A stretch of 35,571 nucleotides of DNA from Oscillospiraceae bacterium (GCA_029006135.1 JAQXGE010000061.1:1-35571), one strand, 5' to 3'. Shown: positions 23,177 through 31,905, numbered from the stretch's first letter. Notes: generated from the letters alone by a model not told the origin. Numbers and translations are program-made.

Positions 23177-23451
23177 GTGCGGTGGAGTCCATTATTGTGG
23201 CGCTCATCAGCGGCGGACTTTCGCTCCTCGGCGTGATTTTGAGCAATGCGGCCTCGGCCCGCCGCACCGAGCAGAAAATCGAGACTTCTCAGGCCGTGAC
23301 AGATACCAAACTCGATGAACTGACCCGCGAAGTGCGTGCGCACAACAATTTTGCGCAGCGCGTTCCTGTGCTCGAAGAACAGATTCGCGTGGCCAACCAC
23401 CGCCTGAGTGATTTGGAAAAGGGCTGTGCCTCCCGGATTCCGCCGGCATAA
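23173..23451 (+). CDS. Small phage protein with one membrane segment and a coiled coil
   Basis: A 92-residue protein starting with GTG in the stop of the endolysin gene. A membrane segment spans about residues 6-22 (IIVALISGGLSLLGVILSN), and a charged helical region with heptad spacing follows to residue 82. This is the layout of XhlA-like lysis accessory proteins, so a role with the holin is likely. A GTG three codons later (23182) is an alternative start. Confidence 0.65.
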   Translation: MSAVESIIVALISGGLSLLGVILSNAASARRTEQKIETSQAVTDTKLDELTREVRAHNNFAQRVPVLEEQIRVANHRLSDLEKGCASRIPPA

Positions 23452-23494
23452 GTCGGGCGGCGGGCACATAGCTTAGCGGAAAAGAGGTGATGGC

Positions 23495-23764
23495 ATGAGC
23501 ATTGACTCCCTCGGTGTGGCAAGTGTTGCCTGCATCACGGTCATCTGTTACCTGGCGGCGCTGGTCATCAAGCAGACCCCGCTCAATAACCGCTGGATTC
23601 CCACGGTCTGCGGATGCCTGGGTGCGGCGCTGGGACTGGCTGCCTATTACGGCGGCATGGTGGATTTCCCGGCCTGTGACGCCATGACGGCGCTTGCTGT
23701 CGGCATCGTCAGCGGCCTCGCTGCCACCGGCGCGGACCAGCTGGTAAAACAGCTCAAACAGTGA
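23495..23764 (+). CDS. Phage holin
   Basis: An 89-residue protein with three hydrophobic segments (about 5-23, 35-55 and 64-80) joined by short loops, and a C-terminus rich in Lys and Gln (QLVKQLKQ). It is the last gene of the module, two genes after the endolysin. It fits holins of small Clostridia phages, which make holes for endolysin exit. The start follows AAAAGAGGTGATGGC. Confidence 0.8.
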   Translation: MSIDSLGVASVACITVICYLAALVIKQTPLNNRWIPTVCGCLGAALGLAAYYGGMVDFPACDAMTALAVGIVSGLAATGADQLVKQLKQ

Positions 23765-23783
23765 CGGAAAATTCTTCCTGATG

Positions 23784-23822
23784 CAAATCCCCCTGCGGAC
23801 AGTTTGCCCGCAGGGGGATTTG
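23784..23822 (+). terminator. Hairpin closing the phage-derived module
   Basis: A perfect 15-bp stem (23784-23798 with 23808-23822) lies 20 bases after the holin stop. The T tract is short, but the stem itself ends in ATTT, so termination is likely but perhaps not complete. Confidence 0.75.
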
Positions 23823-23868
23823 TCATGGCGGCAGAAGGGAAAAAGGACGGCAATCCCTCCCGGAAACC

Positions 23869-23897
23869 TTGCATATTTTGGGCGGCTGTTTTATAAT
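23869..23897 (+). promoter_or_regulatory. Promoter of the racemase gene (and probably metG)
   Basis: TTGCAT (23869-23874) and a perfect TATAAT (23892-23897) are 17 bases apart. Confidence 0.75.
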
Positions 23898-23991
23898 AAT
23901 GTCGATAATGTCAAAACGGCGCTGTGCCGTCTGCCTTTGCGGCGGGCGGCGTGCAGGAATTTTGGGCGTTTTGCGGAAAGGGGGCGTGCGC

Positions 23992-24738
23992 ATGGAACAG
24001 GAGAAACATCCGGTTCTCGGGATTTTGGGCGGGCTTGGCCCGGCGGCAAGCTGCTATCTTTACCAGATGCTCATCGACCATACCCCGGCACAGCGGGATC
24101 AGGATCACATTGATCTGGTGCTTTCCTCCCGCGCTTCCACGCCGGACCGCACCGCGTTTATCACGGGGCAGAGCAGCGAGGACCCCTTTACCATCATGGA
24201 GCAGGACGGGCGGAGCCTTGTGCGCTACGGTGCGACTGTGCTGGCAATTCCCTGCAACACAGCGCACTATTTCTATGACCGCCTTGCGGCGGCGCTGCCG
24301 GTTCCGGTATTGAATATGCCCCGCCTGACCGTGAAGGATGCGGCGGCGGCAGGCTGCCGGCGTCTTGGCATCCTTGCCACGGACGGGACCATACAGGCAC
24401 AGACCTACCAGATTGCCTGTCAGGAAGCCGGCATGGACTGGGCGGTTCCTGCGCCGAAAAACCAGCAGGGCATTATGTCCATCATTTATGACCAGATTAA
24501 AAAAGGACACCGTGCGGATATGACTGTGTTCAATGCCGCCGCGCAGGACCTTGCCGAGCAGGGATGCGATTTTGCCGTGCTGGGCTGCACCGAATTGAGC
24601 CTCGTCAAGCGGGACGAGCATCTTGGTCCCTTTTTCATTGACAGCACCGAGGTGCTGTGCCGCTATGCGCTGCTTGCCTGCGGCGTCACGCCCATCGGGC
24701 TGGACCCGCCGCAAAAAATAACCCCTGCAAGTTTTTGA
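23992..24738 (+). CDS. Aspartate/glutamate racemase family protein
   Basis: A 248-residue cofactor-independent racemase of the Asp/Glu (YgeA-like) group. GILGGLGPAAS at 10-20 is the phosphate-like loop of the family. Two catalytic cysteines are present: Cys88 in PCNTAHYF and Cys199 in GCTEL, so it is likely active. The amino acid substrate is not decided by sequence alone. Aspartate is more likely than glutamate because glutamate racemase MurI has different flanking motifs. The start at 23992 follows AAAGGGGG; longer frames to the left cross the promoter. metG follows 25 bases later and probably shares its transcript. Confidence 0.87.
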   Translation: MEQEKHPVLGILGGLGPAASCYLYQMLIDHTPAQRDQDHIDLVLSSRASTPDRTAFITGQSSEDPFTIMEQDGRSLVRYGATVLAIPCNTAHYFYDRLAAALPVPVLNMPRLTVKDAAAAGCRRLGILATDGTIQAQTYQIACQEAGMDWAVPAPKNQQGIMSIIYDQIKKGHRADMTVFNAAAQDLAEQGCDFAVLGCTELSLVKRDEHLGPFFIDSTEVLCRYALLACGVTPIGLDPPQKITPASF

Positions 24739-24763
24739 TTTTCTGGGAAGGAGTCTGCAACCT

Positions 24764-26755
24764 ATGGAAAATAAAAAGTTCTACATTACCACCCCCATCT
24801 ATTACCCCAGCGACAAACTTCACATCGGCCACAGCTACACCACCGTGGCCTGTGATGCACTCGCGCGCTATAAGCGCAAGCAGGGCTATGATGTGATGTT
24901 CCTCACCGGCACCGATGAGCACGGCCAGAAGATTCAGGACAAGGCCGCCGCCAAAGGCGTGACGCCCAAGCAGTACGTTGACGAGATTGTGGCAACCGTC
25001 AAGGATTTGTGGAAAACCATGGATGTCAGCTATGACCGCTTCATCCGCACCACCGATGACTACCACGTTAAGAGCGTTCAGAAGATTTTCACCGATTTGT
25101 ATAATAAGGGCGATATTTACAAATCTGTATACAAAGGAATGTACTGCAAGCCCTGCGAGAGTTTCTGGACCGAAGCCCAGCTCAAGGACGGCAAGTGCCC
25201 TGACTGCGGCGGCGATGTCTATGAAGCCGAGGAGGAAGCCTACTTCTTCCGTACCTCCAAATATGCGGACCGGCTGCTGCAGTACTATGAGGACCACCCC
25301 GACTTTATTCAGCCGGCGACCCGCAAGAACGAGATGATTTCCTTCATCAAGCAGGGCCTGCAGGATACCTGTGTGTCCCGCACGAGTGTCTCCTGGGGCA
25401 TTCAGGTGCCGTTTGACCCCAAGCACACCATCTATGTCTGGATTGATGCGCTCTCCAACTATATCACGGCGCTTGGCTACGGCAATGACACCTACCATGA
25501 CTATGACAAGTACTGGCCTGCCGATGTTCATGTGGTGGGCAAGGAAATCCTGCGCTTCCACACCATCATCTGGCCTGCCATGCTGATGGCACTGGATCTG
25601 CCCCTGCCCAAAAAGGTGTTCGGCCATGGCTGGCTGCTGCTGGGCGGCGGCAAGATGAGCAAGTCCAAGGGCAATGTGGTGGACCCTGTCAAGCTCTGCG
25701 ACCGCTACGGCGTGGACGCGGTGCGGTACTTCCTGCTGCGCGAGGTCCCGTTCGGCAATGACGGCGCCTTCACCAATGAGGCGCTCATCAACCGCATCAA
25801 CACCGACCTGGCCAACGATTTGGGCAACCTGCTGTCCCGCACTGTGGCCATGTGCGAGAAATACTTCGGCGGCACCGTGACCAATGCGGCAGTCTCCGGC
25901 CCCGAGGACGAGAGCCTGCTGGCGCTCATGCAGGCGCTGCCCGGCAAGGTGGACGCCGCCATGGAAGCACTGGACGTGCCCACCGCCCTCATCGCAATTT
26001 TTGAGGTTGTGCAGCGCGCCAACAAGTATATTGACGAGACGGCACCCTGGGTGCTGGCCAAGAGCGAGGAAACCCTGCCCCGCCTGAACACGGTTCTTTA
26101 TAACCTCTGCTGCGCTCTGCACGAGGTCGCTTCCTTCCTGCAGTCCTACCTGCCCAACACCAGCCCCAAGATGGCAGAGCAGCTTGGCCTGACCGCGGAG
26201 GAAACCGATGCCATCGTCCGTGCCGGCACCGTGGAAGGTGCGTTCAAGACGCAGTATACCGTCCACAAGGGCGAAGCACTTTTCCCGCGCATTGACGTCA
26301 AGAAGGAGATTGCCTACCTCGAGGAGGACGCCCGCCAGAAGGCCGCCGCGCAGGCTGCCGCCGCTCCCGCACCTGTGCAGGAGAAAAAGGAGGAGGCGCC
26401 CGCCGATGTGGCCGACCACGAGGAAGAAATCAGCTACGATGATTTCTGCAAGGTGGAACTGCGCGTGGCTGAAGTCCGCGCCTGTGAGACCCTCAAGGAG
26501 AGCAAGAAGCTGCTCCATCTGACGGTCTTTGACGGTGAGCGTGAGCGCTGCATTCTCTCCGGCATTGCCAAATGGTACAAGCCCGAGGACCTGATCGGCA
26601 AGCGCATTGCCATCGTGGCGAACCTTGCCCCGCGTCCCATGATGAAGGGCAAGTATGTCAGCGAGGGCATGATCGTTGCGCCCGACACTGCGGACGGCGG
26701 CTGTGAGATTGCCTTCTACAGCGATAACATCCCCGTCGGCACCCGCATCCACTGA
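24764..26755 (+). CDS. metG: Methionine-tRNA ligase (with C-terminal tRNA-binding domain)
   Basis: Charges tRNA-Met with methionine. The 663-residue protein is the long bacterial form. HIGH is at 20-23 and KMSKS near 297-301. A zinc knuckle in the connective peptide has C-x2-C (CKPC) and C-x2-C (CPDC). An EMAP-like tRNA-binding domain fills about the last 110 residues, joined by an Ala/Glu/Lys-rich linker. The ATG follows GGAAGGAGTCTGCAACC. No T-box-like leader can be seen between the racemase and metG. It heads a metG-EamA-tatD-small protein cluster; tatD next to metG is a common arrangement in Firmicutes. Confidence 0.97.
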   Translation: MENKKFYITTPIYYPSDKLHIGHSYTTVACDALARYKRKQGYDVMFLTGTDEHGQKIQDKAAAKGVTPKQYVDEIVATVKDLWKTMDVSYDRFIRTTDDYHVKSVQKIFTDLYNKGDIYKSVYKGMYCKPCESFWTEAQLKDGKCPDCGGDVYEAEEEAYFFRTSKYADRLLQYYEDHPDFIQPATRKNEMISFIKQGLQDTCVSRTSVSWGIQVPFDPKHTIYVWIDALSNYITALGYGNDTYHDYDKYWPADVHVVGKEILRFHTIIWPAMLMALDLPLPKKVFGHGWLLLGGGKMSKSKGNVVDPVKLCDRYGVDAVRYFLLREVPFGNDGAFTNEALINRINTDLANDLGNLLSRTVAMCEKYFGGTVTNAAVSGPEDESLLALMQALPGKVDAAMEALDVPTALIAIFEVVQRANKYIDETAPWVLAKSEETLPRLNTVLYNLCCALHEVASFLQSYLPNTSPKMAEQLGLTAEETDAIVRAGTVEGAFKTQYTVHKGEALFPRIDVKKEIAYLEEDARQKAAAQAAAAPAPVQEKKEEAPADVADHEEEISYDDFCKVELRVAEVRACETLKESKKLLHLTVFDGERERCILSGIAKWYKPEDLIGKRIAIVANLAPRPMMKGKYVSEGMIVAPDTADGGCEIAFYSDNIPVGTRIH

Positions 26756-26802
26756 GTTCCCTGCCGCATAAAGCGGCAAAAAAGACAAAAAGGATGTTTT
26801 TC

Positions 26803-27747
26803 ATGGAAACCGGACAGAAGTCTAAGCTCGATACACTGTTTTCCAACCCCACAGCGGCGGTGCTGCTGGCCATTCTCTGCAATGTCTTGTGGGGTTCGGC
26901 GTTCCCCTTCATCAAGATGGGGTACCGCCTGTTTGCCATTGATGCCTCCGATACAGCCTCCATCTTCTGCTTTGCGGGGAGCCGGTTCCTGCTTTCCGCC
27001 GTGCTGGTGTGGGTTTGCGGCTCGCTGCTGCGCCGCGCACCGCTTCCCATGCCGCGCGGCAAGGTGCTGGGCGAGTGCTGTGCGCTGGGACTTTGGCAGT
27101 CCACGCTCCAGTATGCGTTTTACTACACCGCTGTGGCTCATCTGACCGGCGCCATGGGCGGCATCATCAACAGCACCCAGAGCTTTATGGGCGTCATTCT
27201 GGCTCACTTCCTCTATGGGAAATCCGACCGCATGACCACCCGCAAGGCACTGGGCTGCGCACTCGGCTTCGGCGGTGTTCTGGTGGCTACTTTCGGCAAC
27301 CACGGCAGCGGCAGTGCGCTCGGCGTTGTGTGTATGCTTGCAGCATCGGCGGTCTTTGCGCTGGCCGGTCCGTGGAACAAATCCGTCACCCGTAAGGCAG
27401 ACCCCTTTGCGGTCTCCTGCCTGAATCTTGGCGTGGGCGGCGCGGCCCTGCTCGTGATTGGGTTTGCCATGGGCGGCAGCCTGCATCCGCAGAGTGTGGG
27501 CACCATCCCCGTGCTTGGCTTCCTGGCCTTCATCTCGGGTGCAGGGTATGTGCTGTGGGCGCTGCTCATGAAGAATAACCCCGTTTCCCGCATTGCGGTA
27601 TTCGGATTGGTTATCCCCATCATGAACGTGCTGCTGTCTGCTGTGCTGAACGGCGAACCGCTGTTTGAGTGGCAGTATCTGGCCGCGCTGGCACTCGTCT
27701 GCGTTGGCATCTACCTCGTCAACAAGCCCAAGAAGGAAAAGGCCTGA
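26803..27747 (+). CDS. DMT superfamily transporter, EamA domains
   Basis: A 314-residue protein with ten hydrophobic segments in two EamA repeats. LWGSAFPFIKMG follows the first membrane segment, and the second half begins near residue 160. EamA proteins export amino acids, nucleosides or other metabolites; substrate unknown here. The ATG at 26803 lies 8-10 bases after AAAAAGGA; the ATG at 26794 touches that site directly and is less likely. The stop codon overlaps the tatD start (TGATGA), so the two are co-translated. Confidence 0.88.
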   Translation: METGQKSKLDTLFSNPTAAVLLAILCNVLWGSAFPFIKMGYRLFAIDASDTASIFCFAGSRFLLSAVLVWVCGSLLRRAPLPMPRGKVLGECCALGLWQSTLQYAFYYTAVAHLTGAMGGIINSTQSFMGVILAHFLYGKSDRMTTRKALGCALGFGGVLVATFGNHGSGSALGVVCMLAASAVFALAGPWNKSVTRKADPFAVSCLNLGVGGAALLVIGFAMGGSLHPQSVGTIPVLGFLAFISGAGYVLWALLMKNNPVSRIAVFGLVIPIMNVLLSAVLNGEPLFEWQYLAALALVCVGIYLVNKPKKEKA

Positions 27748-28547
27748 TGAACCAAATCATTGACACCCATGCGCACTACTGCTCGCACCAGTTTGATGCG
27801 GACCGCGATGCGCTCCTGACTGCGCTGCCCGCTGCCGGCGTTGCCGGCGTGCTGGAATGTGCTACCCATTCGGGGGATGCCCCGGCGGCGGTGGAATTGG
27901 CGCACCGTTACCCGTTTGTGAAAGCGGCGGTGGGCATCCACCCCGAAAGCCTCGGCGATCCCGATGCGCCCACCGTGGCAAAGTACGGCGGCGATTGGCG
28001 TGCCGAGCTCACCGCGCTGCGCCCGCTTTTTGAGGACCCGGCCGTTGTGGCGGTGGGGGAGATTGGCCTTGACCATCACTGGCCGCTGCCCGCAAAGGAA
28101 CAGTACGATTTGTTTGAAGCACAGCTTCAGCTGGCGGCGGAACTGGATTTGCCGGTCTCGGTCCATGACCGCGAGGCGCACGGCGAAATGTACGAGCTTC
28201 TTCGCCAGTACAAACCGCGCGGTGTGCTCCACTGTTACAGCGGCAGCCCTGAGGATGCCCTCTGGCTGACCGGGCAGGGAATGGCACTGGGCTTTGGCGG
28301 CGCAGCAACCTACAAGGGCGCCAAACGGGCCGCCCGGGTGCTGGCGGTGGTCCCGCATGACGCTGTTGTGCTGGAAACCGACTGCCCGTATATGGCACCC
28401 GAGCCGGTGCGCGGGCGCCGAAATGACAGCCGGAACATTGCTTATGTGGCGCAGTTTATCGGAACTCTGTGGGAGATGGACCCGCAGGAAGTCCTCAATC
28501 TTACCGCCCAAAACGCCCGCCGCATCTTTGGCGCGTGGGAGGAATAA
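27747..28547 (+). CDS. tatD: TatD family metal-dependent hydrolase (DNase)
   Basis: A 266-residue TIM-barrel hydrolase. Metal ligands are visible in order: DTHAH (His8, His10), GEIGLDHH, SVHDREAHGE, LHCYSG and ETDCPY. TatD proteins are 3'-5' exonucleases on DNA and may act in D-Tyr-tRNA editing in some lineages. The start overlaps the stop of the EamA gene by one base. Confidence 0.93.
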   Translation: MNQIIDTHAHYCSHQFDADRDALLTALPAAGVAGVLECATHSGDAPAAVELAHRYPFVKAAVGIHPESLGDPDAPTVAKYGGDWRAELTALRPLFEDPAVVAVGEIGLDHHWPLPAKEQYDLFEAQLQLAAELDLPVSVHDREAHGEMYELLRQYKPRGVLHCYSGSPEDALWLTGQGMALGFGGAATYKGAKRAARVLAVVPHDAVVLETDCPYMAPEPVRGRRNDSRNIAYVAQFIGTLWEMDPQEVLNLTAQNARRIFGAWEE

Positions 28548-28578
28548 CAAACTCAATTTATTTACGGAGGAATCAATT

Positions 28579-28812
28579 ATGAAAGCACGCATCCCCAAAC
28601 ACCGCGAATTTATCATCGACTTCCCGAAGGACGTCCCCGCCGAGAAGGCAAACGAGGGCTGGGACAAGCTGATGGCCCTGATGGAGGACTACAAGAAGTC
28701 CCACAACGGTCAGACCGTCTACTCCCCGACCTTCATTGAGGACCTTGAACCCGCCGTCAAAGAACTCCAGGCGGAGTATGGCTTCACCTACACCATCGAG
28801 ACCAGCAAATAA
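28579..28812 (+). CDS. Small conserved hypothetical protein (77 residues)
   Basis: Starts MKARIPKHREFIIDFP and ends YTIETSK. It is soluble and mixed alpha/beta, with no membrane segment or cysteine. CGGAGGAATCAATT is a strong ribosome site, and a terminator follows 7 bases after the stop. It is the last gene of the metG cluster. I do not recognise its family and give no function. Confidence 0.75.
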   Translation: MKARIPKHREFIIDFPKDVPAEKANEGWDKLMALMEDYKKSHNGQTVYSPTFIEDLEPAVKELQAEYGFTYTIETSK

Positions 28813-28818
28813 AAACCT

Positions 28819-28848
28819 GTCCCTCCTGCAGTGCGGGAGGGACCTTTT
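28819..28848 (+). terminator. Terminator of the metG cluster
   Basis: GTCCCTCCTGC (28819-28829) pairs with GCGGGAGGGAC (28833-28843), with one T-G pair, and is followed by CTTTTATT. Confidence 0.85.
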
Positions 28849-28884
28849 ATTGCCCGGCCAAACGGCGGGCAGGGGAGGAAAACC

Positions 28885-29721
28885 ATGTTAAATTCCCGGC
28901 GGGCCGGTGTGTCCGGCACGACCCTTAAATGGATGGCGCTCGCACTCATGCTGCTTGACCACATCCATTATATGTTTGAGTTCACCGGCGCGGTGCCGGT
29001 CTGGTTCACAATGGCGGGGCGCCTTTCCGCACCGCTGTTTCTATTCTGCACGGCGGAGGGCTTTGCCCACACCCATGACCGGCGCCGGTATTTTTTGCGC
29101 ATCTGGGGCATTGCGTCCGCAATGGGCTTAATCGAAGTGCTGTTCATGCTGGGGTATTTTCACCGTGCGGACGGATTCTGGCCGCAGAACGGAATTTTTG
29201 CGGATTTTGTGCTGCTTTGCCTTGTTTGGCAGGGCATTGACTGGCTGCGGGAACGCCGGTTTGTCCGGGGCGCGGGAGTTATTTTGGCGGTGGTGCTCTG
29301 GCCTTTTGCGGCTTCGCTGCTCTGCCAAATTCCGGGGCTGGCCACGCCGGTGGCGGTGCTGTGTCAGTCACTGCTCCCTGCGTGGAGCAACCTGACGGAC
29401 GGTGGGGTATACTACCTCATCGGGGGCGTAATCCTGTATCTTCTGCGCGGGCACCGCACGGCCCAGCTCAGCTGCTGGGCGTTCTGGGTCTTTGCAACGG
29501 AGTTCTGCCTGACCGCCTGGCTGCTTTCCGGCACCGAAGGCTTCACTCTTTCCCAGATGTTTACTGAGTATTTCCAGTGGTTCAGCGTCTTTGCGGTGCT
29601 GCCGATGTCCTTCTACAACGGCGAGCGCGGCGCAGGGCACAAGCAGGTCTTTTACTGGTTCTACCCGGCGCACGTTTACCTGCTCTATGCGCTGTCCTGC
29701 CTTCTGTGTCGCGCGGGGTGA
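28885..29721 (+). CDS. TraX family membrane protein (acyltransferase-like)
   Basis: A 278-residue protein with about eight membrane segments. LKWMALALMLLDHIHY at its start and the closing pattern VFYWFYPAHVYLLYALS are the marks of the TraX family, named after the F-plasmid pilin acetylase. In chromosomes of Firmicutes it is likely to acylate a surface molecule rather than pilin, and no conjugation genes lie nearby. The start follows GGGGAGGAAAACC. It converges on the repeat element and putP. Confidence 0.85.
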   Translation: MLNSRRAGVSGTTLKWMALALMLLDHIHYMFEFTGAVPVWFTMAGRLSAPLFLFCTAEGFAHTHDRRRYFLRIWGIASAMGLIEVLFMLGYFHRADGFWPQNGIFADFVLLCLVWQGIDWLRERRFVRGAGVILAVVLWPFAASLLCQIPGLATPVAVLCQSLLPAWSNLTDGGVYYLIGGVILYLLRGHRTAQLSCWAFWVFATEFCLTAWLLSGTEGFTLSQMFTEYFQWFSVFAVLPMSFYNGERGAGHKQVFYWFYPAHVYLLYALSCLLCRAG

Positions 29722-29775
29722 TTTATTTTGTGAGGTAAGCGCTCTTGTGTTGTTATTGCTCTGTCTGTGGGATTA

Positions 29776-29850
29776 GAGACTCGGCTCCCCTGTGTAAGGG
29801 GTGAGCAAAGCGAAGGAGCGGGAGTGAATGACAGTCCAGTGGACTGTCAG
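29776..29850. repeat. Partial repeat-related sequence with a perfect hairpin
   Basis: GGCTCCCCTGTGTAAGGGGTGAGC resembles the first hairpin of the dispersed element but differs in sequence. It is followed by TGACAGTCC/GGACTGTCA (about 29829-29849), a 9-bp perfect stem. It directly precedes repeat copy 3, much as a partial copy precedes copy 2. Confidence 0.6.
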
Positions 29851-29858
29851 AGCCTTGT

Positions 29859-30178
29859 GGGAAATAGAGAAAAGGCTCCCCTTGAAGCAAGGGGAGCTGT
29901 CAGCGAGAGCTGACTGAGGGGATTTAAGCCTTGCAACTAACTGCCGTTTATCTTTATAACTATCGCTGCCGCGGGCGGTACTCTTTTGTGACCAAAAGAG
30001 TACCCAGAAAAGTCTCGCTGTTCCGACGCAGCGAACCCCGGCCCAGGGGACCAGCCCCCCGAGACCCCCAAAGAGGTATGAGATTTTGAAAATTCACCCC
30101 AAAGTCTACGACCGGACAGACTTTGGGACGAATTTTCAAAATTTCGATTTAACACCGCCCCGCTGTCTGCGGGACGGG
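29859..30178. repeat. Dispersed multi-hairpin element, copy 3
   Basis: Same hairpin order as copies 1 and 2, between the convergent TraX and putP genes. GTACTCTTTTG/CAAAAGAGTAC is intact. The inner long stem is CCCAAAGTCT with AGACTTTGGG; compared with copy 1 the last pair changed from C-G to T-A on both sides. The outer stem also shows an A-T to T-A exchange. The fifth hairpin is partly broken. The last GC hairpin lies near 30153-30178. Confidence 0.9.
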
Positions 30179-30189
30179 TCCTGTCATGC

Positions 30190-30220
30190 AAAAAGCCTCC
30201 TCAGTCCTGAGGAGGCTTTT
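30190..30220 (-). terminator. Terminator of putP
   Basis: AAAAGCCTCCTCA (30191-30203) pairs perfectly with TGAGGAGGCTTTT (30208-30220). On the minus strand a T run follows the stem, 20 bases after the putP stop. Confidence 0.9.
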
Positions 30221-30242
30221 GCCATTTCAAATTATCGCCCAA

Positions 30243-31772
30243 TCACCCGGCCTTGACCGCGTCAAATTCCGACTGAATCTCCGCATCCGGGGCGGGGGTG
30301 AGCAGGCTCACGATGACGCACAGCGCCAGCGAAACGAGGAAGGCGGGGAGCAGTTCATAGATGTTCCATGCACCGCCCAAAGGCCGGACAAGGTACTTCC
30401 AGACAAAGACCGTGATGCCGCCGCCCGCCATGCCGGCAAGAGCGCCCTGGAAGTTGAACCGCTTCCAGAACAGCGAGCAGAGCATGACCGCGCCGAACGC
30501 GCCGCCAAAGCCTGCCCACGCAAAACTCACGATGCCAAACACGCTGGAGTTGGGGTCGCGGGCCATGAAAATGCCCAGCACGCAGACGGCCAGAATCGTC
30601 AGCCGTGCGGCACGCAGGCTCTGCTTGCCATCCATCTTGATGTGCAGGAAATCCTGCAGCAGGTTCTGCGAAACGCTCGACGCCGCCGCAAGCATCTGAC
30701 TGTCCGCCGTGGACATCGTGGCGGCCAGGATACCGGCCAGAATCACGCCGGCCACAATGGCCGCAAACGGCCCAATCTGACTGATCAGGCCCGCAATGCG
30801 CACAAGGATGGTTTCCGAGGCGGAACCTTCCAGGAATTCCAGCGCGCCGGCCTTGGTCATGGCGCGCCCGACAATGCCGATGAAGATGGCCACGGCCGTT
30901 GTGATGACCACCCACACCGAGGCAATGCGGCGGGAAAGAACCAGCTTTTTCTCGTCCTCAACGGCCATGAAGCGAAGCAGGATGTGCGGCATACCAAAGT
31001 AGCCAAGCCCCCATGCGACACTGGAAAGAATCGTGAGGGGACTGTACGCGGCCGAAGTGCCGGACGCCGCATCATGCACAGCGTTCATGCTCAGGTATCC
31101 GGGCAGGGAAGCCGCATTGGCCATCACGGCATCCAGGCCGCCCGCCGTGGAGACGCCGAACCCCACAACCACAAAGAGCGCGAGCGTCATGACACAGGAC
31201 TGAATGAGGTCGGTCGTGCAGACTGCCTTGAACCCGCCCATGATGGTGTAGCCCACGATAATCAGGGCGGAAATGACCATCGCCCACATATAATCCACCC
31301 CGAACAGGCTGTTGAACAGCTTGCCGCAGGCCGCAAAACCCGAGGCCGTGTACGGTACAAAGAACACCACAATCGCCAGTGCGGCAATCGCATTGAGGAT
31401 GTTGCGCTTATCGTGGAAGCGCCGGGAGAAGAAATCCGGCACCGTGATGGCACCCAATGTGCTTGAGTACCGGCGCAGACGCCGCGCCACAAAAAGCCAG
31501 TTGAGCCAGGTGCCCAGCACAACGCCGATGGCGGTCCATGCCGCATCGCAGACGCCGCTCAGGTAGGCAACGCCCGGCAGACCCATGAGCAGCCAGCTTG
31601 ACATATCACTGGCTTCGGCACTCATGGCCGTGACGATGGGGCCCATCTTGCGCCCGCCCAGATAAAAATCCGTTGAGTCGCTGTTCGTCTTGCTGAAAAT
31701 GAATCCTATCGCCAGCATGATGAGCAGATACCCGACAATTGCCGCAATAATGCAAAAGTTGATCGTTGACAT
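30243..31772 (-). CDS. putP: Sodium/proline symporter (PutP, SSS family)
   Basis: Takes up proline with sodium across the cytoplasmic membrane. The 509-residue protein has about thirteen membrane segments. Family marks are DFYLGGRKMGPIVTAMSAEASDMSSWLLMGLPG near the N-terminus, GGFKAVCTTDLIQ in the middle, WGLGYFGMPHILLRFMA, and AATMSTADSQMLAASS at the sodium site. ATG follows GAGGAGGTATATC. It is a single gene, divergent from the large membrane protein. An inverted repeat lies directly upstream of the start. Proline is the most likely substrate, though the SSS family also moves other solutes. Confidence 0.93.
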   Translation of the reverse strand: MSTINFCIIAAIVGYLLIMLAIGFIFSKTNSDSTDFYLGGRKMGPIVTAMSAEASDMSSWLLMGLPGVAYLSGVCDAAWTAIGVVLGTWLNWLFVARRLRRYSSTLGAITVPDFFSRRFHDKRNILNAIAALAIVVFFVPYTASGFAACGKLFNSLFGVDYMWAMVISALIIVGYTIMGGFKAVCTTDLIQSCVMTLALFVVVGFGVSTAGGLDAVMANAASLPGYLSMNAVHDAASGTSAAYSPLTILSSVAWGLGYFGMPHILLRFMAVEDEKKLVLSRRIASVWVVITTAVAIFIGIVGRAMTKAGALEFLEGSASETILVRIAGLISQIGPFAAIVAGVILAGILAATMSTADSQMLAAASSVSQNLLQDFLHIKMDGKQSLRAARLTILAVCVLGIFMARDPNSSVFGIVSFAWAGFGGAFGAVMLCSLFWKRFNFQGALAGMAGGGITVFVWKYLVRPLGGAWNIYELLPAFLVSLALCVIVSLLTPAPDAEIQSEFDAVKAG

Positions 31773-31798
31773 GATATACCTCCTCTATAAAAGATAGT

Positions 31799-31821
31799 TT
31801 GATTTTAGCACGTTAAATCAA
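31799..31821. promoter_or_regulatory. Inverted repeat upstream of putP (candidate operator)
   Basis: TTGATTT and AAATCAA arms are separated by nine bases, 27 bases upstream of the putP start. On the minus strand TAAAAT inside it is a possible -10 box, so a bound protein would block putP. The regulator is unknown. Confidence 0.5.
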
Positions 31822-31905
31822 TAAAGTACAGAAAAAATGAAAAAATATTCAAAAAAATCTAAAATTTTTCGCCGAAAGCTGCGGTATGACATTTTTGCAA
31901 TTCCC

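Noticed and set aside
16130-24030. A 13-base direct repeat (CGGGATTTTGGGC) at 16130 and 24018 flanking the phage module, as possible attachment sites
   Set aside because: Several 13-base matches are expected by chance in 35 kb, the second copy encodes the conserved GILGG motif of the racemase, and no integrase is present.
24686-26788. A 700-codon open frame on the minus strand opposite metG
   Set aside because: metG is certain on the plus strand; the antisense frame is a by-product of GC-rich codon use and has no recognisable domain.
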